DNA of 64,000 nucleotides from JAFGBI01 sp964480725. GTDB lineage: Bacteria > Myxococcota_A > Polyangia > Polyangiales > Polyangiaceae. Of this stretch, positions 33,950 through 42,080 are shown piece by piece. The DNA lies in the NCBI GenBank assembly GCA_964480725.1, contig CAYZQO010000031.1:1-64000 (forward strand), read 5' to 3'. Both the position numbers and the translations under genes were made by a program. The notes beneath the pieces are model-generated. The model was given only the letters and a program-made list of their open reading frames with translations, had not been told where the DNA came from and did no database searches. The first letter of the stretch is position 1. Each line of letters begins with the position of its first letter.

Positions 33950-35667
33950 CGCAGGACCTCGCGGCGCTCGTAGTGGGTGTGGAGCAGCTCGTGACTGCGG
34001 TGGCTCAGGGGCTCGCCCAGGTACTGCGCGTAGAGTTCTCGGATGTACGGGTTCGCGTGCGCGGTGCGGAGCTCATCGTCACGATCGATGTCGTAGAGCG
34101 CCTTCAGGCGGGCACGAATCGCCTTAGCGTCTGCGTGGATGGGCTGTCCACCGCCGTTGATGCAGCCGCCGGGGCAGGTCATCACCTCGATGAAGTGGAC
34201 GTCGCTGCGCCCGCGGTCGATCTGGTCGAGCAGCTCCCGTGCGTTCCCGAGCCCGCTGACCACGGCCACGCCGAGCTCGAGGCCCGCGACGGAAACGGTG
34301 AAGTGCTTCTGCCCCTCGAGCCCGCGGAGTTCCTTGATGGCCTTGACCGCCAGTTCCTCGCCGGTCAGAAGGTGGTGGGCGGTTCGGATCGCGGCCTCGG
34401 CGACGCCGCCGGAGGCCCCGAAAAGCTTGCCCGCACTGCTGCGCAGTCCGAAGGGGTTGTCCGGCGCCTCCGGTGCGAGGTTGGCGAGGTCGAGCCCGTA
34501 GACCTTGATCAGTCGCGCGAGCTCGCGGGTCGTCAGCACTGCGTCCACGTCGGCGACCCCGTCGGCGTGGACCATCGAGCCGCGACCGACCTCGAACTTC
34601 TTGGCGGTGCAGGGCATGATGGAGACGCTGAAGATCGAGCGCGGATCGAGGCTACGGCGCTCGGCCCAGTAGCTCTTGGTCATCGCGCCCAGCATCTGCT
34701 GCGGGCTCTTGCAGCTGGAGAGGTTGGGGATCCGGTGGGGGTAGAACGTCTCCACGAACTTGACCCAGCCGGGCGAGCAGCTCGTCATCAGGGGCAAGGG
34801 GCCCCCGGACTTCACGCGCGCCACCAGCTCCGACGCCTCTTCCATCACCGTGAGGTCGGCGCCGAAGGAGGTATCGAAGACGGCGTCGAACCCCATGCGC
34901 CGCAGCGCCGCTACCAGCGCCCCAGCGGCGTCCACGCCCGGCTTGAGCCCGAATTCCTCCGCGATGGTGACGGAGATGCTCGGGGCGTGCTGGACAACCA
35001 CCGTCCGCTTGGGATCGCGCAGCGCGTCGGTGACGAGCTTGGCGTGGGACTGCTCGTGCAGCGCCGCGGTGGGACAGACCAGGATGCACTGCCCACAGTT
35101 GATGCAGGAGGAGACGTTCAGACCCGTGTCGTAGGCGGTCCCGATCTTGGCCCGGCTGCCCCGGCCGATGAAGTCGATGGCCGCGACGCCCTGGATCTCC
35201 TCGCACACGCGGACGCACTTCCCGCACAGCACGCACTTGGCCGGATCGCGCACCAAGGCGGGGCTGGAAAGGTCGAGGTGGTGCTGGTTCTTCTGGCCTG
35301 CATAGCGACGGTTGCGGACCCCGTAGCGCGCCGCCAGATCCTGCAGGTCGCAGGTGCCGTTGCGGACGCAGTACAGGCAGTCGTCCGGGTGGTTGGCGAG
35401 CAACAGCTCTATCATCGTCTTGCGGGCCCGTTGGGCCCGCGGCGAGTCGGTCCGGATCACCATGCCCGCGGCGACCGGTGCCGAGCAGGAGGGGACGAGG
35501 GAGCGGGCTCCGTCGACCTCCACCACGCACATGCGGCAGGTGCCCGTGGGCGAGCGATCGCGCAGGTAGCAGAGGGTGGGGACGTGGATGCCGGCACGCT
35601 CGAGCGCCGTCAGGATGGTTTCGCCTTCCTGGGCCTGCACCGGCTGGTCGTTGACGGTGATCTGCAT
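33946..35667 (-). CDS. hydA: NAD-linked [FeFe]-hydrogenase catalytic subunit HydA
   Basis: A 573-residue catalytic subunit. It has an N-terminal [2Fe-2S] domain (Cys33, 44, 47, 61), the His/Cys cluster motif HPDDCLYCVRNGTC (His93, Cys97, 100, 106), two [4Fe-4S] ferredoxin motifs (Cys145-155 and 188-198), and the H domain with TSCSPGW (295-301), SIMPCTAKKFE and EVMTCPGGCINGGG (Cys498 and 502). Domain order and length fit the HydABC trimeric enzymes that couple H2 to NADH, sometimes with ferredoxin bifurcation. Three ATG codons lie in a row; the last, 35667, has the best-spaced GAGG. The gene begins 14 bases after the hydB stop. Confidence 0.96.
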   Translation of the reverse strand: MQITVNDQPVQAQEGETILTALERAGIHVPTLCYLRDRSPTGTCRMCVVEVDGARSLVPSCSAPVAAGMVIRTDSPRAQRARKTMIELLLANHPDDCLYCVRNGTCDLQDLAARYGVRNRRYAGQKNQHHLDLSSPALVRDPAKCVLCGKCVRVCEEIQGVAAIDFIGRGSRAKIGTAYDTGLNVSSCINCGQCILVCPTAALHEQSHAKLVTDALRDPKRTVVVQHAPSISVTIAEEFGLKPGVDAAGALVAALRRMGFDAVFDTSFGADLTVMEEASELVARVKSGGPLPLMTSCSPGWVKFVETFYPHRIPNLSSCKSPQQMLGAMTKSYWAERRSLDPRSIFSVSIMPCTAKKFEVGRGSMVHADGVADVDAVLTTRELARLIKVYGLDLANLAPEAPDNPFGLRSSAGKLFGASGGVAEAAIRTAHHLLTGEELAVKAIKELRGLEGQKHFTVSVAGLELGVAVVSGLGNARELLDQIDRGRSDVHFIEVMTCPGGCINGGGQPIHADAKAIRARLKALYDIDRDDELRTAHANPYIRELYAQYLGEPLSHRSHELLHTHYERREVLR

Positions 35668-35681
35668 CATCATCCTCGCGT

Positions 35682-37625
35682 TCAAGCCACGATCACGGCG
35701 TCGTAGCGGCAGTTGTCGACGCAGGCGCCGCAGCGGATGCACTTCTCGTCCACGATGTGGTGGACGCTCCGCTGGGCACCCAGGATGGCGTCGGAGGGGC
35801 AGTCGCGCGCGCAGCGCGTGCAACCGTTGCACTTTTCGGGGTCGATACTGTAGGTCAAGAGGCCCCGGCACACCCGCGCGGTGCAGTGGCGGTCGTAGAC
35901 GTGGTCCTCGTACTCGTGACGGAACCAGCGCAGCGTGGAGAGCACCGGGTTCGGTGCCGACTGGCCCAGGCCGCACAGGCTGGTGTCACGGATCACCTCC
36001 GCCAATCGCTGCAGGTAGAGCACCCCCTGGAACCGCTCGAGCGCGTCGGCGCCCTTTTCCCCGTGGCGTCCGCGGGTGATCATCTCCAGGATCTCGAGCA
36101 TCCGGCGCGTCCCCTCGCGGCAGGGGATGCACTTGCCGCAGCTCTCTCGCTGGATGAAGTCCATGAAGAACTTGGCGATCTCGACCATGCAGTTGTCCTC
36201 GTCCATGACGACGAGGCCGCCGGATCCCATCATTGCTCCCACGGTCTTGAGGGACTCGTAGTCGATCTGGATGTCGAGCTCGCTCTCCGGGATGCAGCCA
36301 CCGGAGGGCCCGCCGATCTGTACGGCCTTGAAGGCCTTCTCCCCCGGAACGCCGCCCGCGACGTCGAAGACGATCTGGCGGAGGCTGGTCCCCATCGCCA
36401 CCTCGGCGAGCCCGGTGCGCACCACCTTCCCGGAGAGCGCGAACACCTTGGTGCCCTTCGATCCCTCGGTGCCGAGGGCGCAGAAGGCATCGGCGCCGAG
36501 GCCGACGATGCGCGGAACGTTGGCCAGGGTTTCCACGTTGTTCACCACCGTGGGCTTGCCGAAGAGCCCGCTCGCGGCCGGGAACGGTGGGCGCGGGGTG
36601 GGCATCCCGCGCTTGCCCTCGATGGACCGCATCAGTGCCGTCTCCTCGCCGCAGACGAAGGCTCCGGCGCCCATCTTGATGATGACGTCCAGGGCGAAGC
36701 CGCTATCGAGGATGTTCTTGCCGAGCAGGCCCGCCGCCTGCGCCTGGGCGAGCGCCACCTCCAGCCGCGTGATGGCGAGCGGGTACTCGGCGCGGATGTA
36801 GACGTACGCCTTGCTCGCGCCGAGGGCGTAGGCGGCGAGCGCCATGCCCTCGAGCAGGCGGTGCGGGTCGCCCTCGATGACGGCCCGATCCATGAACGCG
36901 CCCGGGTCGCCCTCGTCGGCGTTGCAGATGAGATACTTCTGGTCGGCGCCCTGCGCCGCGGCGAGTTGCCATTTCTTGGCGGTGGGGAAGCCACCGCCGC
37001 CGCGCCCGCGGAGTCCGGACGCGAGCACCAGATCCCGGATCTCCGTCGGCGTGCGGGTTGTCAGCGCCGCGGCGAGGGCCGCGTAGCCGCCCCGCCCCAC
37101 GTAAGCCTCGAAGGACCCGGGATCGATGATCCCGCAGTTCTCCAGGACCCACCGGGTCTGGCTGCGGAAGAACGGCAAGTCGTCCAGGTACGGCACCCGC
37201 GGCCACTCGAGGCCCGCCGACTGGCGAAACTGCCCGATGGCGTGCGGTCGCGGCACCTCGCCCTCGAAGAGGGCCTCCAGGACCTCGGGCACGAGATCGG
37301 CCGTCACCCGCGCGCAACAGAGGCGCGGGCGCCCCGGGGCCTCGAAGTCCACCAGGGGCTCCGCGGAGCAGATCCCGATGCACCCGACCTCGATCACCCG
37401 CGCCTCCAGGCCTCGCTCGGCCAGGAACGCGAGGATCGCCGCCTTGGTCTGGGCGGCGCCGGCGCCGAGGCCGCAGGTCCCCGCGCCGACGTAGATGGTC
37501 GTCCGCTCCGGCACCTCGGCGACCGGTCGCGACGGGTCGGGCCAGACGTGGTCCGGCTGGCGCCGACGGAGAAAGGCGAGGAGGGCTTCCGAGGGCGCGG
37601 TCGGCTCCGGCCAGCAGTGGCTCAC
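35682..37625 (-). CDS. hydB: NAD-linked [FeFe]-hydrogenase flavoprotein subunit HydB
   Basis: A 647-residue NuoF-like diaphorase. An N-terminal thioredoxin-like [2Fe-2S] domain (Cys51, then GCIGICSAEP) is followed by the FMN/NADH core with GLRGRGGGGFPTAKKW (205-219) and NADEGDPGAFMDR (235-247). Near residue 495 is ESCGKCIPCREGTRR for the [4Fe-4S] cluster. Two C-terminal ferredoxin motifs (CNGCTRCARDC and CIRCGACVDNC) complete it. It passes electrons between NAD(H) and HydA, and is the presumed site of any electron bifurcation. GTG 37625 overlaps the hydC stop (GTGA). Confidence 0.96.
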   Translation of the reverse strand: MSHCWPEPTAPSEALLAFLRRRQPDHVWPDPSRPVAEVPERTTIYVGAGTCGLGAGAAQTKAAILAFLAERGLEARVIEVGCIGICSAEPLVDFEAPGRPRLCCARVTADLVPEVLEALFEGEVPRPHAIGQFRQSAGLEWPRVPYLDDLPFFRSQTRWVLENCGIIDPGSFEAYVGRGGYAALAAALTTRTPTEIRDLVLASGLRGRGGGGFPTAKKWQLAAAQGADQKYLICNADEGDPGAFMDRAVIEGDPHRLLEGMALAAYALGASKAYVYIRAEYPLAITRLEVALAQAQAAGLLGKNILDSGFALDVIIKMGAGAFVCGEETALMRSIEGKRGMPTPRPPFPAASGLFGKPTVVNNVETLANVPRIVGLGADAFCALGTEGSKGTKVFALSGKVVRTGLAEVAMGTSLRQIVFDVAGGVPGEKAFKAVQIGGPSGGCIPESELDIQIDYESLKTVGAMMGSGGLVVMDEDNCMVEIAKFFMDFIQRESCGKCIPCREGTRRMLEILEMITRGRHGEKGADALERFQGVLYLQRLAEVIRDTSLCGLGQSAPNPVLSTLRWFRHEYEDHVYDRHCTARVCRGLLTYSIDPEKCNGCTRCARDCPSDAILGAQRSVHHIVDEKCIRCGACVDNCRYDAVIVA

Positions 37626-38122
37626 GGCTGCGCCTCCTTCGCCGCGCGGTCCGCGGCGTCCCGATTGCGGTAGATGGCGAGGATCTTGGGGAGCTGCTTG
37701 GTGGTGACCCCCGCGTGAAACTCACCGTTCACGCTGATCACGGGGGCCAGCCCGCAGGCCCCGATGCAGGCGACGACCTCGACGCTGAAGAGCCCGTCGC
37801 GCGTGGTCTGTCCGGGGCTCACCTTGAGCAGCTTGCAGAGGCTCTCCATCACCGCGAGCGACCCCTTGACGTGGCAAGCGGTGCCCCGACAGACCTGGAT
37901 GTGGTAGCGGCCGAGCCGCTCGAACCGGAACTGGTTGTAGAAGGTAGCCACCCCGTAGATCTTCGACGCGGGCAGCTCGAGGTGTTGACCGATCCGTTCG
38001 ATCGCCTCGCGAGAGATGTAGCCTTCGGCGCGCTGGACCTCCTGCAGAAGGGGGATGAGCGCGTCGCGACGGGCGCGGGGGAAGCCCTCGAGAATAGCGG
38101 GGAGCGTCACTTCATTCCTCAC
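37622..38122 (-). CDS. hydC: NAD-linked [FeFe]-hydrogenase NuoE-like subunit HydC
   Basis: A 166-residue thioredoxin-like [2Fe-2S] protein of the NuoE type with cluster ligands Cys78, Cys83 (VCRGTAC) and Cys119, Cys123 (CIGAC), and the family stretch KIYGVATFYNQF. It is the third subunit of the trimeric hydrogenase. Its start overlaps the end of rex by 11 bases, and its stop overlaps hydB, so translation of rex, hydC and hydB is likely coupled. Confidence 0.95.
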   Translation of the reverse strand: MRNEVTLPAILEGFPRARRDALIPLLQEVQRAEGYISREAIERIGQHLELPASKIYGVATFYNQFRFERLGRYHIQVCRGTACHVKGSLAVMESLCKLLKVSPGQTTRDGLFSVEVVACIGACGLAPVISVNGEFHAGVTTKQLPKILAIYRNRDAADRAAKEAQP

Positions 38123-38747
38123 GTCGGTGCGGGGGGCGCTGGCGAGCGAAGTAGGCGACCCGCTCGAGCGCCGTGGTCATGTCCTGTTCTTCGAGGTAGG
38201 CGTCGGGCGGCACCCGCAGGGGGACGGGGGCGTAGTTGAGGAGCCCGCGCACCCCAGCGGCCACGAGGCGATCGGCCATGCCTTGGGCTTCGTTGGCCGG
38301 AACGGCAAGGATCGCCGCCCGGATGTCGTCACGTTGAAGGACTGCTTCCAGCTCCTCGAGCGGGTAGCAGTGACAGCCGTGGAAGATACGGTTGACCTTC
38401 TCCGGCTCGCGGTCGAAGGCCGCCATGATCGCGAGGCGCTCGCGGCGACCGTGGAAGTAGGTGATGAGCGCGCGGCCGAGGTTGCCGATGCCGACCAGGG
38501 CCACGCTCTGGCCGGCGGAGTGATCGAGCTCTTCGCTGAGGCAGACCACGAGGTGGTCGACCCGGTAGCCCTTGCTGGGGCTGCCGCTGCAGTTCAGGTG
38601 CATCAGGTCGCGCCGGACCTGCGCCGGCGACACCCGCGCCATCGCTGCGAGCTCGTGCGAGAAGACGAACTGTGTCCCAGGGGGGAGGTGGTTCGAGAGC
38701 AGGCGGCGGTAGAGGCTGAGACGCCCGATGGCGTGGGGGTGCACCAT
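38112..38747 (-). CDS. rex: Redox-sensing repressor Rex
   Basis: A 211-residue repressor with an N-terminal winged helix (residues 1-78; SHELAAMARVSPAQVRRDL recognition region) and a Rossmann NAD(H)-binding domain with VALVGIGNLGRAL. Rex leaves DNA when NADH rises. A perfect Rex operator stands about 50 bases upstream of the start, so it should repress its own operon, including the hydrogenase genes that follow without a gap. The GKGYRV-like wing (SPSKGYRVD) that enters the minor groove is intact. Confidence 0.96.
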   Translation of the reverse strand: MVHPHAIGRLSLYRRLLSNHLPPGTQFVFSHELAAMARVSPAQVRRDLMHLNCSGSPSKGYRVDHLVVCLSEELDHSAGQSVALVGIGNLGRALITYFHGRRERLAIMAAFDREPEKVNRIFHGCHCYPLEELEAVLQRDDIRAAILAVPANEAQGMADRLVAAGVRGLLNYAPVPLRVPPDAYLEEQDMTTALERVAYFARQRPPHRREE

Positions 38748-38798
38748 GGTGGCCTCAGGATGGACCGTCGCGGCCGCGTTGCTGTGATTTCTGTAACG

Positions 38799-38816
38799 CT
38801 GTGAAGCGATTCACAA
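38799..38816. promoter_or_regulatory. Rex operator
   Basis: CTGTGAAGCGATTCACAA matches the Rex consensus TTGTGAA-N4-TTCACAA in all but the first base, with a perfect TGTGAA/TTCACA inverted repeat at 38800-38815. It lies 52 bases upstream of the rex start on the side from which the operon is read, where it would cover or follow the promoter. Confidence 0.88.
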
Positions 38817-38972
38817 TGTGGTCCGTCGCAACGTCGAGCGCAAGCGGTAAGTGTTAGAAATTTAAAAAGTAACGATAGGTCACCACGGCGGCGCGGGGGG
38901 CCCTTTACCGTGGTCGGGTCCCCGCGCCAAGAGTCCGCGTGGGCACCGCTGCGCGCCGCCGCGAGCCTCCGC

Positions 38973-40556
38973 TCACTCCGCACCGGCGAGGGCGCGGAGC
39001 GAGCCGTCACGGCGCACGAGGAGGTTGGCGGCGGTGCCGTCCGAGAGCGGGAGCCGTGCCGGCGCGTAGTGATCCCAGAGCTCGGCCGAGCCGAAGAGCG
39101 GGGCGTAGCGGTAGAGCGATCCTCGAGCCACCACGGCCTCCACGACGCGGGGATCGGAGACGGCAGCAGCGGGGAGCCCGTCGAGCACGGAGAGGTAGAT
39201 CACGTCGGGCATCCGCGAGAGCACGTACCCGGGCGCCGCGCGCTCGTGCCCGGCGTAGCCGCCGCCGGCGGCGACGGCGGGGGTCGTCGCGATCACCCGG
39301 TCGGTGAGGCCCAGCAGATCGAGCGTGCGCCAGCGCGATCGGTAGGGCACGCGCCCTGCCACGTTGGTGGCCAGGAGCGCCTCGGGGGTGCGGTGCGGGG
39401 CCAGCGCTGCGCCCACCGCGCTCCAGCGCTCCTCCCACTCACGGACGTCGGCGAGGGTGTGGTCGCGGAAGAACCGGGTGGACGCTAGGGGGACGATCGC
39501 CGTGGCGAGGGGGCCGGCGAGGGCGACGGCGCGCCACCGACCGCTGCGGCTCCAGAGCCGTTCGGTGCCGCTCGTCGCTGCCAGGAGCAGCAGCGGGACC
39601 CAGGGTGCGAGGAGGCGGGCGCGGTACAGGCCGTCTCCGCCTGCCACGATCGCGAGCGCGCCCCCGAGGCCCGCGCCGACCAAGACGGTGCGGTGCCGGG
39701 CGGAGCGGAGGTCGCCGAAGAGGACGGCAGGGAGGAGCAGGTAGAGCGCATCGTCGCGAACACCCTCCCAGACGTAGGCGGCACCACGAGCGAGCGACGC
39801 ACCGTTGAACGCGAGCTTGGCGAGAACTGGGTTCGGGACCCAGGCGCCGTAGTAGGCGGCGCGCCAGCCGAGTGCAGCCAGCGGCAGCGCGGTCGCTACC
39901 GCCAGCGCGGAGGCGATCTGGCGGCGGCTCCCCCCGCGGGCCCAGAGCAACGCGCCGACCAAGGGCACCAGGGCGTGTCCCTCCGGGCGCGTGAGCGCGA
40001 GCGTGCCCCCAAGCAGTCCGAACAGCGCCGCGGTGCGGAGACCGCCGCCGGCGGCAGCGTCGGCCGTGAGCCAGGCCAGGAGCAGCAGCAGAGCGAAGAG
40101 CGGGGTTTCGAGCCCCCCGCCGGCCCAGAACGCGAAGCTCGGCGACAGCGCGAGCGCCAGGCCCATCGAGGCGGCGACGGTGGGCGAGGCCCCGAGGTGG
40201 TGGTGAGCCCCGTGCGCAACGCCGAGGACCGTGAGCGCGCCAGCCCCGACGCCGATGGCGGTCGCGGCGGTGGGCGGGGCCACTCCCAGGCTCGCGGCGG
40301 CTGCCAGGATCAGCGTGTACGAGAGGTTGCTGAACCCCTCGACCCGCTCGCCGGCGTTGTAGACGAGCTCCCCGAGGGTCGCGAGGTTCTCGGCGTACCG
40401 GAAGCTGATGAAGGCGTCGTCCGCGTGGAGCGAGTAGCTGGCGAAGCGGGCGGCGAAGGCGAAGACCAGGCCCAGCGCGACGACGACCCGTACCTCCGCG
40501 CGGAGCCGGCGTTCAGGCGGCGCGCGCTGCACAGGGGTCGGCTCGGCGATCGTCAA
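38973..40556 (-). CDS. Multi-pass membrane glycosyltransferase-like protein (GT-C type)
   Basis: A 527-residue membrane protein with about ten hydrophobic helices and a soluble C-terminal domain. Following the first helix it has HADDAFISFRYAENLA and later YNAGERVEGFSNL. This DDAxISxRYA/GExVEGxSN arrangement is shared with bacterial GT-C proteins related to arabinosyl- and mannosyltransferases that use lipid-linked sugar donors. Substrate is unknown. It is separated from the rex promoter region by 225 bases and is transcribed in the same direction, so it is not part of the hydrogenase operon, which begins downstream of it. Confidence 0.75.
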   Translation of the reverse strand: MTIAEPTPVQRAPPERRLRAEVRVVVALGLVFAFAARFASYSLHADDAFISFRYAENLATLGELVYNAGERVEGFSNLSYTLILAAAASLGVAPPTAATAIGVGAGALTVLGVAHGAHHHLGASPTVAASMGLALALSPSFAFWAGGGLETPLFALLLLLAWLTADAAAGGGLRTAALFGLLGGTLALTRPEGHALVPLVGALLWARGGSRRQIASALAVATALPLAALGWRAAYYGAWVPNPVLAKLAFNGASLARGAAYVWEGVRDDALYLLLPAVLFGDLRSARHRTVLVGAGLGGALAIVAGGDGLYRARLLAPWVPLLLLAATSGTERLWSRSGRWRAVALAGPLATAIVPLASTRFFRDHTLADVREWEERWSAVGAALAPHRTPEALLATNVAGRVPYRSRWRTLDLLGLTDRVIATTPAVAAGGGYAGHERAAPGYVLSRMPDVIYLSVLDGLPAAAVSDPRVVEAVVARGSLYRYAPLFGSAELWDHYAPARLPLSDGTAANLLVRRDGSLRALAGAE

Positions 40557-40676
40557 GGGTGCCGAGCCGGGAGGCTACCAGAGCGCGATCGGCCGGCGAA
40601 CGACGGCGCGGCGGCGCGCGGCGATCCCCAGGAGGGATCGACCCCCGCTCGCCGGGTTCCCGATAAGGTGCGGACG

Positions 40677-41246
40677 GTGTACCCTCCGTCGGACATGAGC
40701 CAGCAGGGTCAGGGCGGTCAGGGCGGGTTTCCCCCGCCGGGTTTCGGTGGTCCACCGGGTGGGCAGCCCCCTTGGGACGGGGTTGGCGCCGGCGCGCCAC
40801 CGCCGGACGGGCAGCCGCCGGGTTTCGGGGCGCCTCCGGCGCTCGCGGGGCCCATGGTGATGCCGGCCGCGGGCCCGTCCCCGGCGCTCTACCCGCCCGA
40901 GGACATCGAGCAGGGCAAGACCTGGGCGCTGCTCGGGTACCTGATCTCGCCGCTGTGGGTCATTCCCTTCGTGCAGCGAGACAACGCCTTCGCCCTCTAT
41001 CACGCGAAACAGTCGCTGGCGCTCCTGATCGCGATCGTCATCGCCAGCATCCCCATCAGCATCATCGGCACGATCACCTGCGGGATCGGGTTCATCCTCT
41101 ACCTGCCGCTCATGTACCCCTGGATCATGGGCGTCGTGAACTCGGTGCAGGGGCAGTACAAACCGGTGCCCTGGTTCGGGTTCATCTCGGACAAGTATCT
41201 CGCGACCATCCAGGCCGACAAGCGGCCCGTCGGACCGCCGCGCTGA
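40677..41246 (+). CDS. DUF4870/Tic20-like small membrane protein
   Basis: A 189-residue protein with a disordered Gly/Pro/Gln-rich N-terminal half and a membrane domain containing three helices. The motif ALLGYLISPLWVIPFV, then DNAFALYHAKQSLALL, matches the DUF4870 (Tic20-like) family, whose function is unknown. GTG 40677 has AAGG eight bases upstream; ATG 40695 is the alternative. The short loop YHAKQ between helices is the most conserved part. It lies just upstream of, and convergent with, tRNA-Arg. Confidence 0.75.
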   Translation: MYPPSDMSQQGQGGQGGFPPPGFGGPPGGQPPWDGVGAGAPPPDGQPPGFGAPPALAGPMVMPAAGPSPALYPPEDIEQGKTWALLGYLISPLWVIPFVQRDNAFALYHAKQSLALLIAIVIASIPISIIGTITCGIGFILYLPLMYPWIMGVVNSVQGQYKPVPWFGFISDKYLATIQADKRPVGPPR

Positions 41247-41297
41247 GCGCCGGCGCCCGGTCCCGGCGCCTCGGCCCCCGCCCCGGGCCGATCGCGC

Positions 41298-41374
41298 TGG
41301 CACGCCCGACAGGATTCGAACCTGTGACCCGCGGCTTAGAAGGCCGCCGCTCTGTCCAGCTGAGCTACGGGCGC
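41298..41374 (-). tRNA. tRNA-Arg (anticodon TCT)
   Basis: The minus strand folds into a full cloverleaf of 77 bases including an encoded CCA. The acceptor is GCGCCCG with CGGGCGT, the D arm GCTC/GAGC, the anticodon stem GCGGC/GCCGC around CTTCTAA (anticodon TCT), the variable loop GGGTC, and the T arm ACAGG/CCTGT around TTCGAAT. Anticodon TCT reads AGA codons, rare in this GC-rich sequence. Confidence 0.95.
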
Positions 41375-41498
41375 TCGTCGCCGTGGCCCTCCGCTTGGGC
41401 GGGCACCGGCCAGCCCGGAGGCTAGCCCAGGTCCGGGGTCGGGGGGAGGGATCGAAAGGCCTCGACCGGGCCTTTCTGCCGGCCTTAGTATCCAGCCC

Positions 41499-42038
41499 AT
41501 GGCAGGGGTGATGACGAGGACGGCGATCTTGTTGGGCGCGTTCATCATCGCGCTCGGGGGCTGCGGCCGCTCGAGCACCCACAAGGTGGGCGACTCGAAG
41601 TACCCGCCTCCGCCCGGCTTCAACGAGCCGCACGAGCTCGAGCCGATGGACGACTACGTCGACGGAGAGGTGAACCAGGAAGTGAGCGACGCCGACGACG
41701 AGCGCGGGGACGAGCCGCCGGTGCGGCAGGGCGATCCGGAGTTCACCCAGGGCATGAGCGTCGAACAGGCGATCACCGCAGCGCAGGGCACCGAGCGGAT
41801 CAACATCGACCAGGAGACGCTCGGCTACCCGCTGACCCAGCCTTCGCTCTACGAGCCCTGCAAACTGAAGCCGGGCGATCATTTCAAGCTTCGCGTTGCG
41901 GTCTGGAACGGGCGCGCCGTCGGGATCGATCTGGAGACGAAGAACGACGCGCTGAAGAGCTGCCTCACCCGGCAACTGCTCGAGCTCACCTGGCGGGACA
42001 AGGTCAAGTCGCTCAACATCGTCGAGTACGAGATGTGA
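41499..42038 (+). CDS. Predicted lipoprotein of unknown function
   Basis: A 179-residue lipoprotein with lipobox IALGGC (Cys22), an acidic disordered middle region and a C-terminal domain from about residue 120 with two Cys (EPCKLKPGDHF and LKSCLTRQLL) and the stretch LRVAVWNGRAVGIDLETKN. Similar C-terminal domains occur in many myxobacterial lipoproteins, without a known role. ATG 41511, four codons later, has a better purine-rich site. It precedes uppS convergently. Confidence 0.7.
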   Translation: MAGVMTRTAILLGAFIIALGGCGRSSTHKVGDSKYPPPPGFNEPHELEPMDDYVDGEVNQEVSDADDERGDEPPVRQGDPEFTQGMSVEQAITAAQGTERINIDQETLGYPLTQPSLYEPCKLKPGDHFKLRVAVWNGRAVGIDLETKNDALKSCLTRQLLELTWRDKVKSLNIVEYEM

Positions 42039-42080
42039 GCCTCGCGGCGGTCGCCGGCGGATGGGCGCGCGGAACGCGGT

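Noticed and set aside
39693..40676. Open frame continuing upstream of the DUF4870-like gene
   Set aside because: It is antisense to the GT-C membrane protein and has no family resemblance; the DUF4870-like protein starts at 40677 or 40695.
41298..41374. Integrated element at tRNA-Arg
   Set aside because: No integrase, no repeated tRNA end and no phage or mobile genes are nearby.
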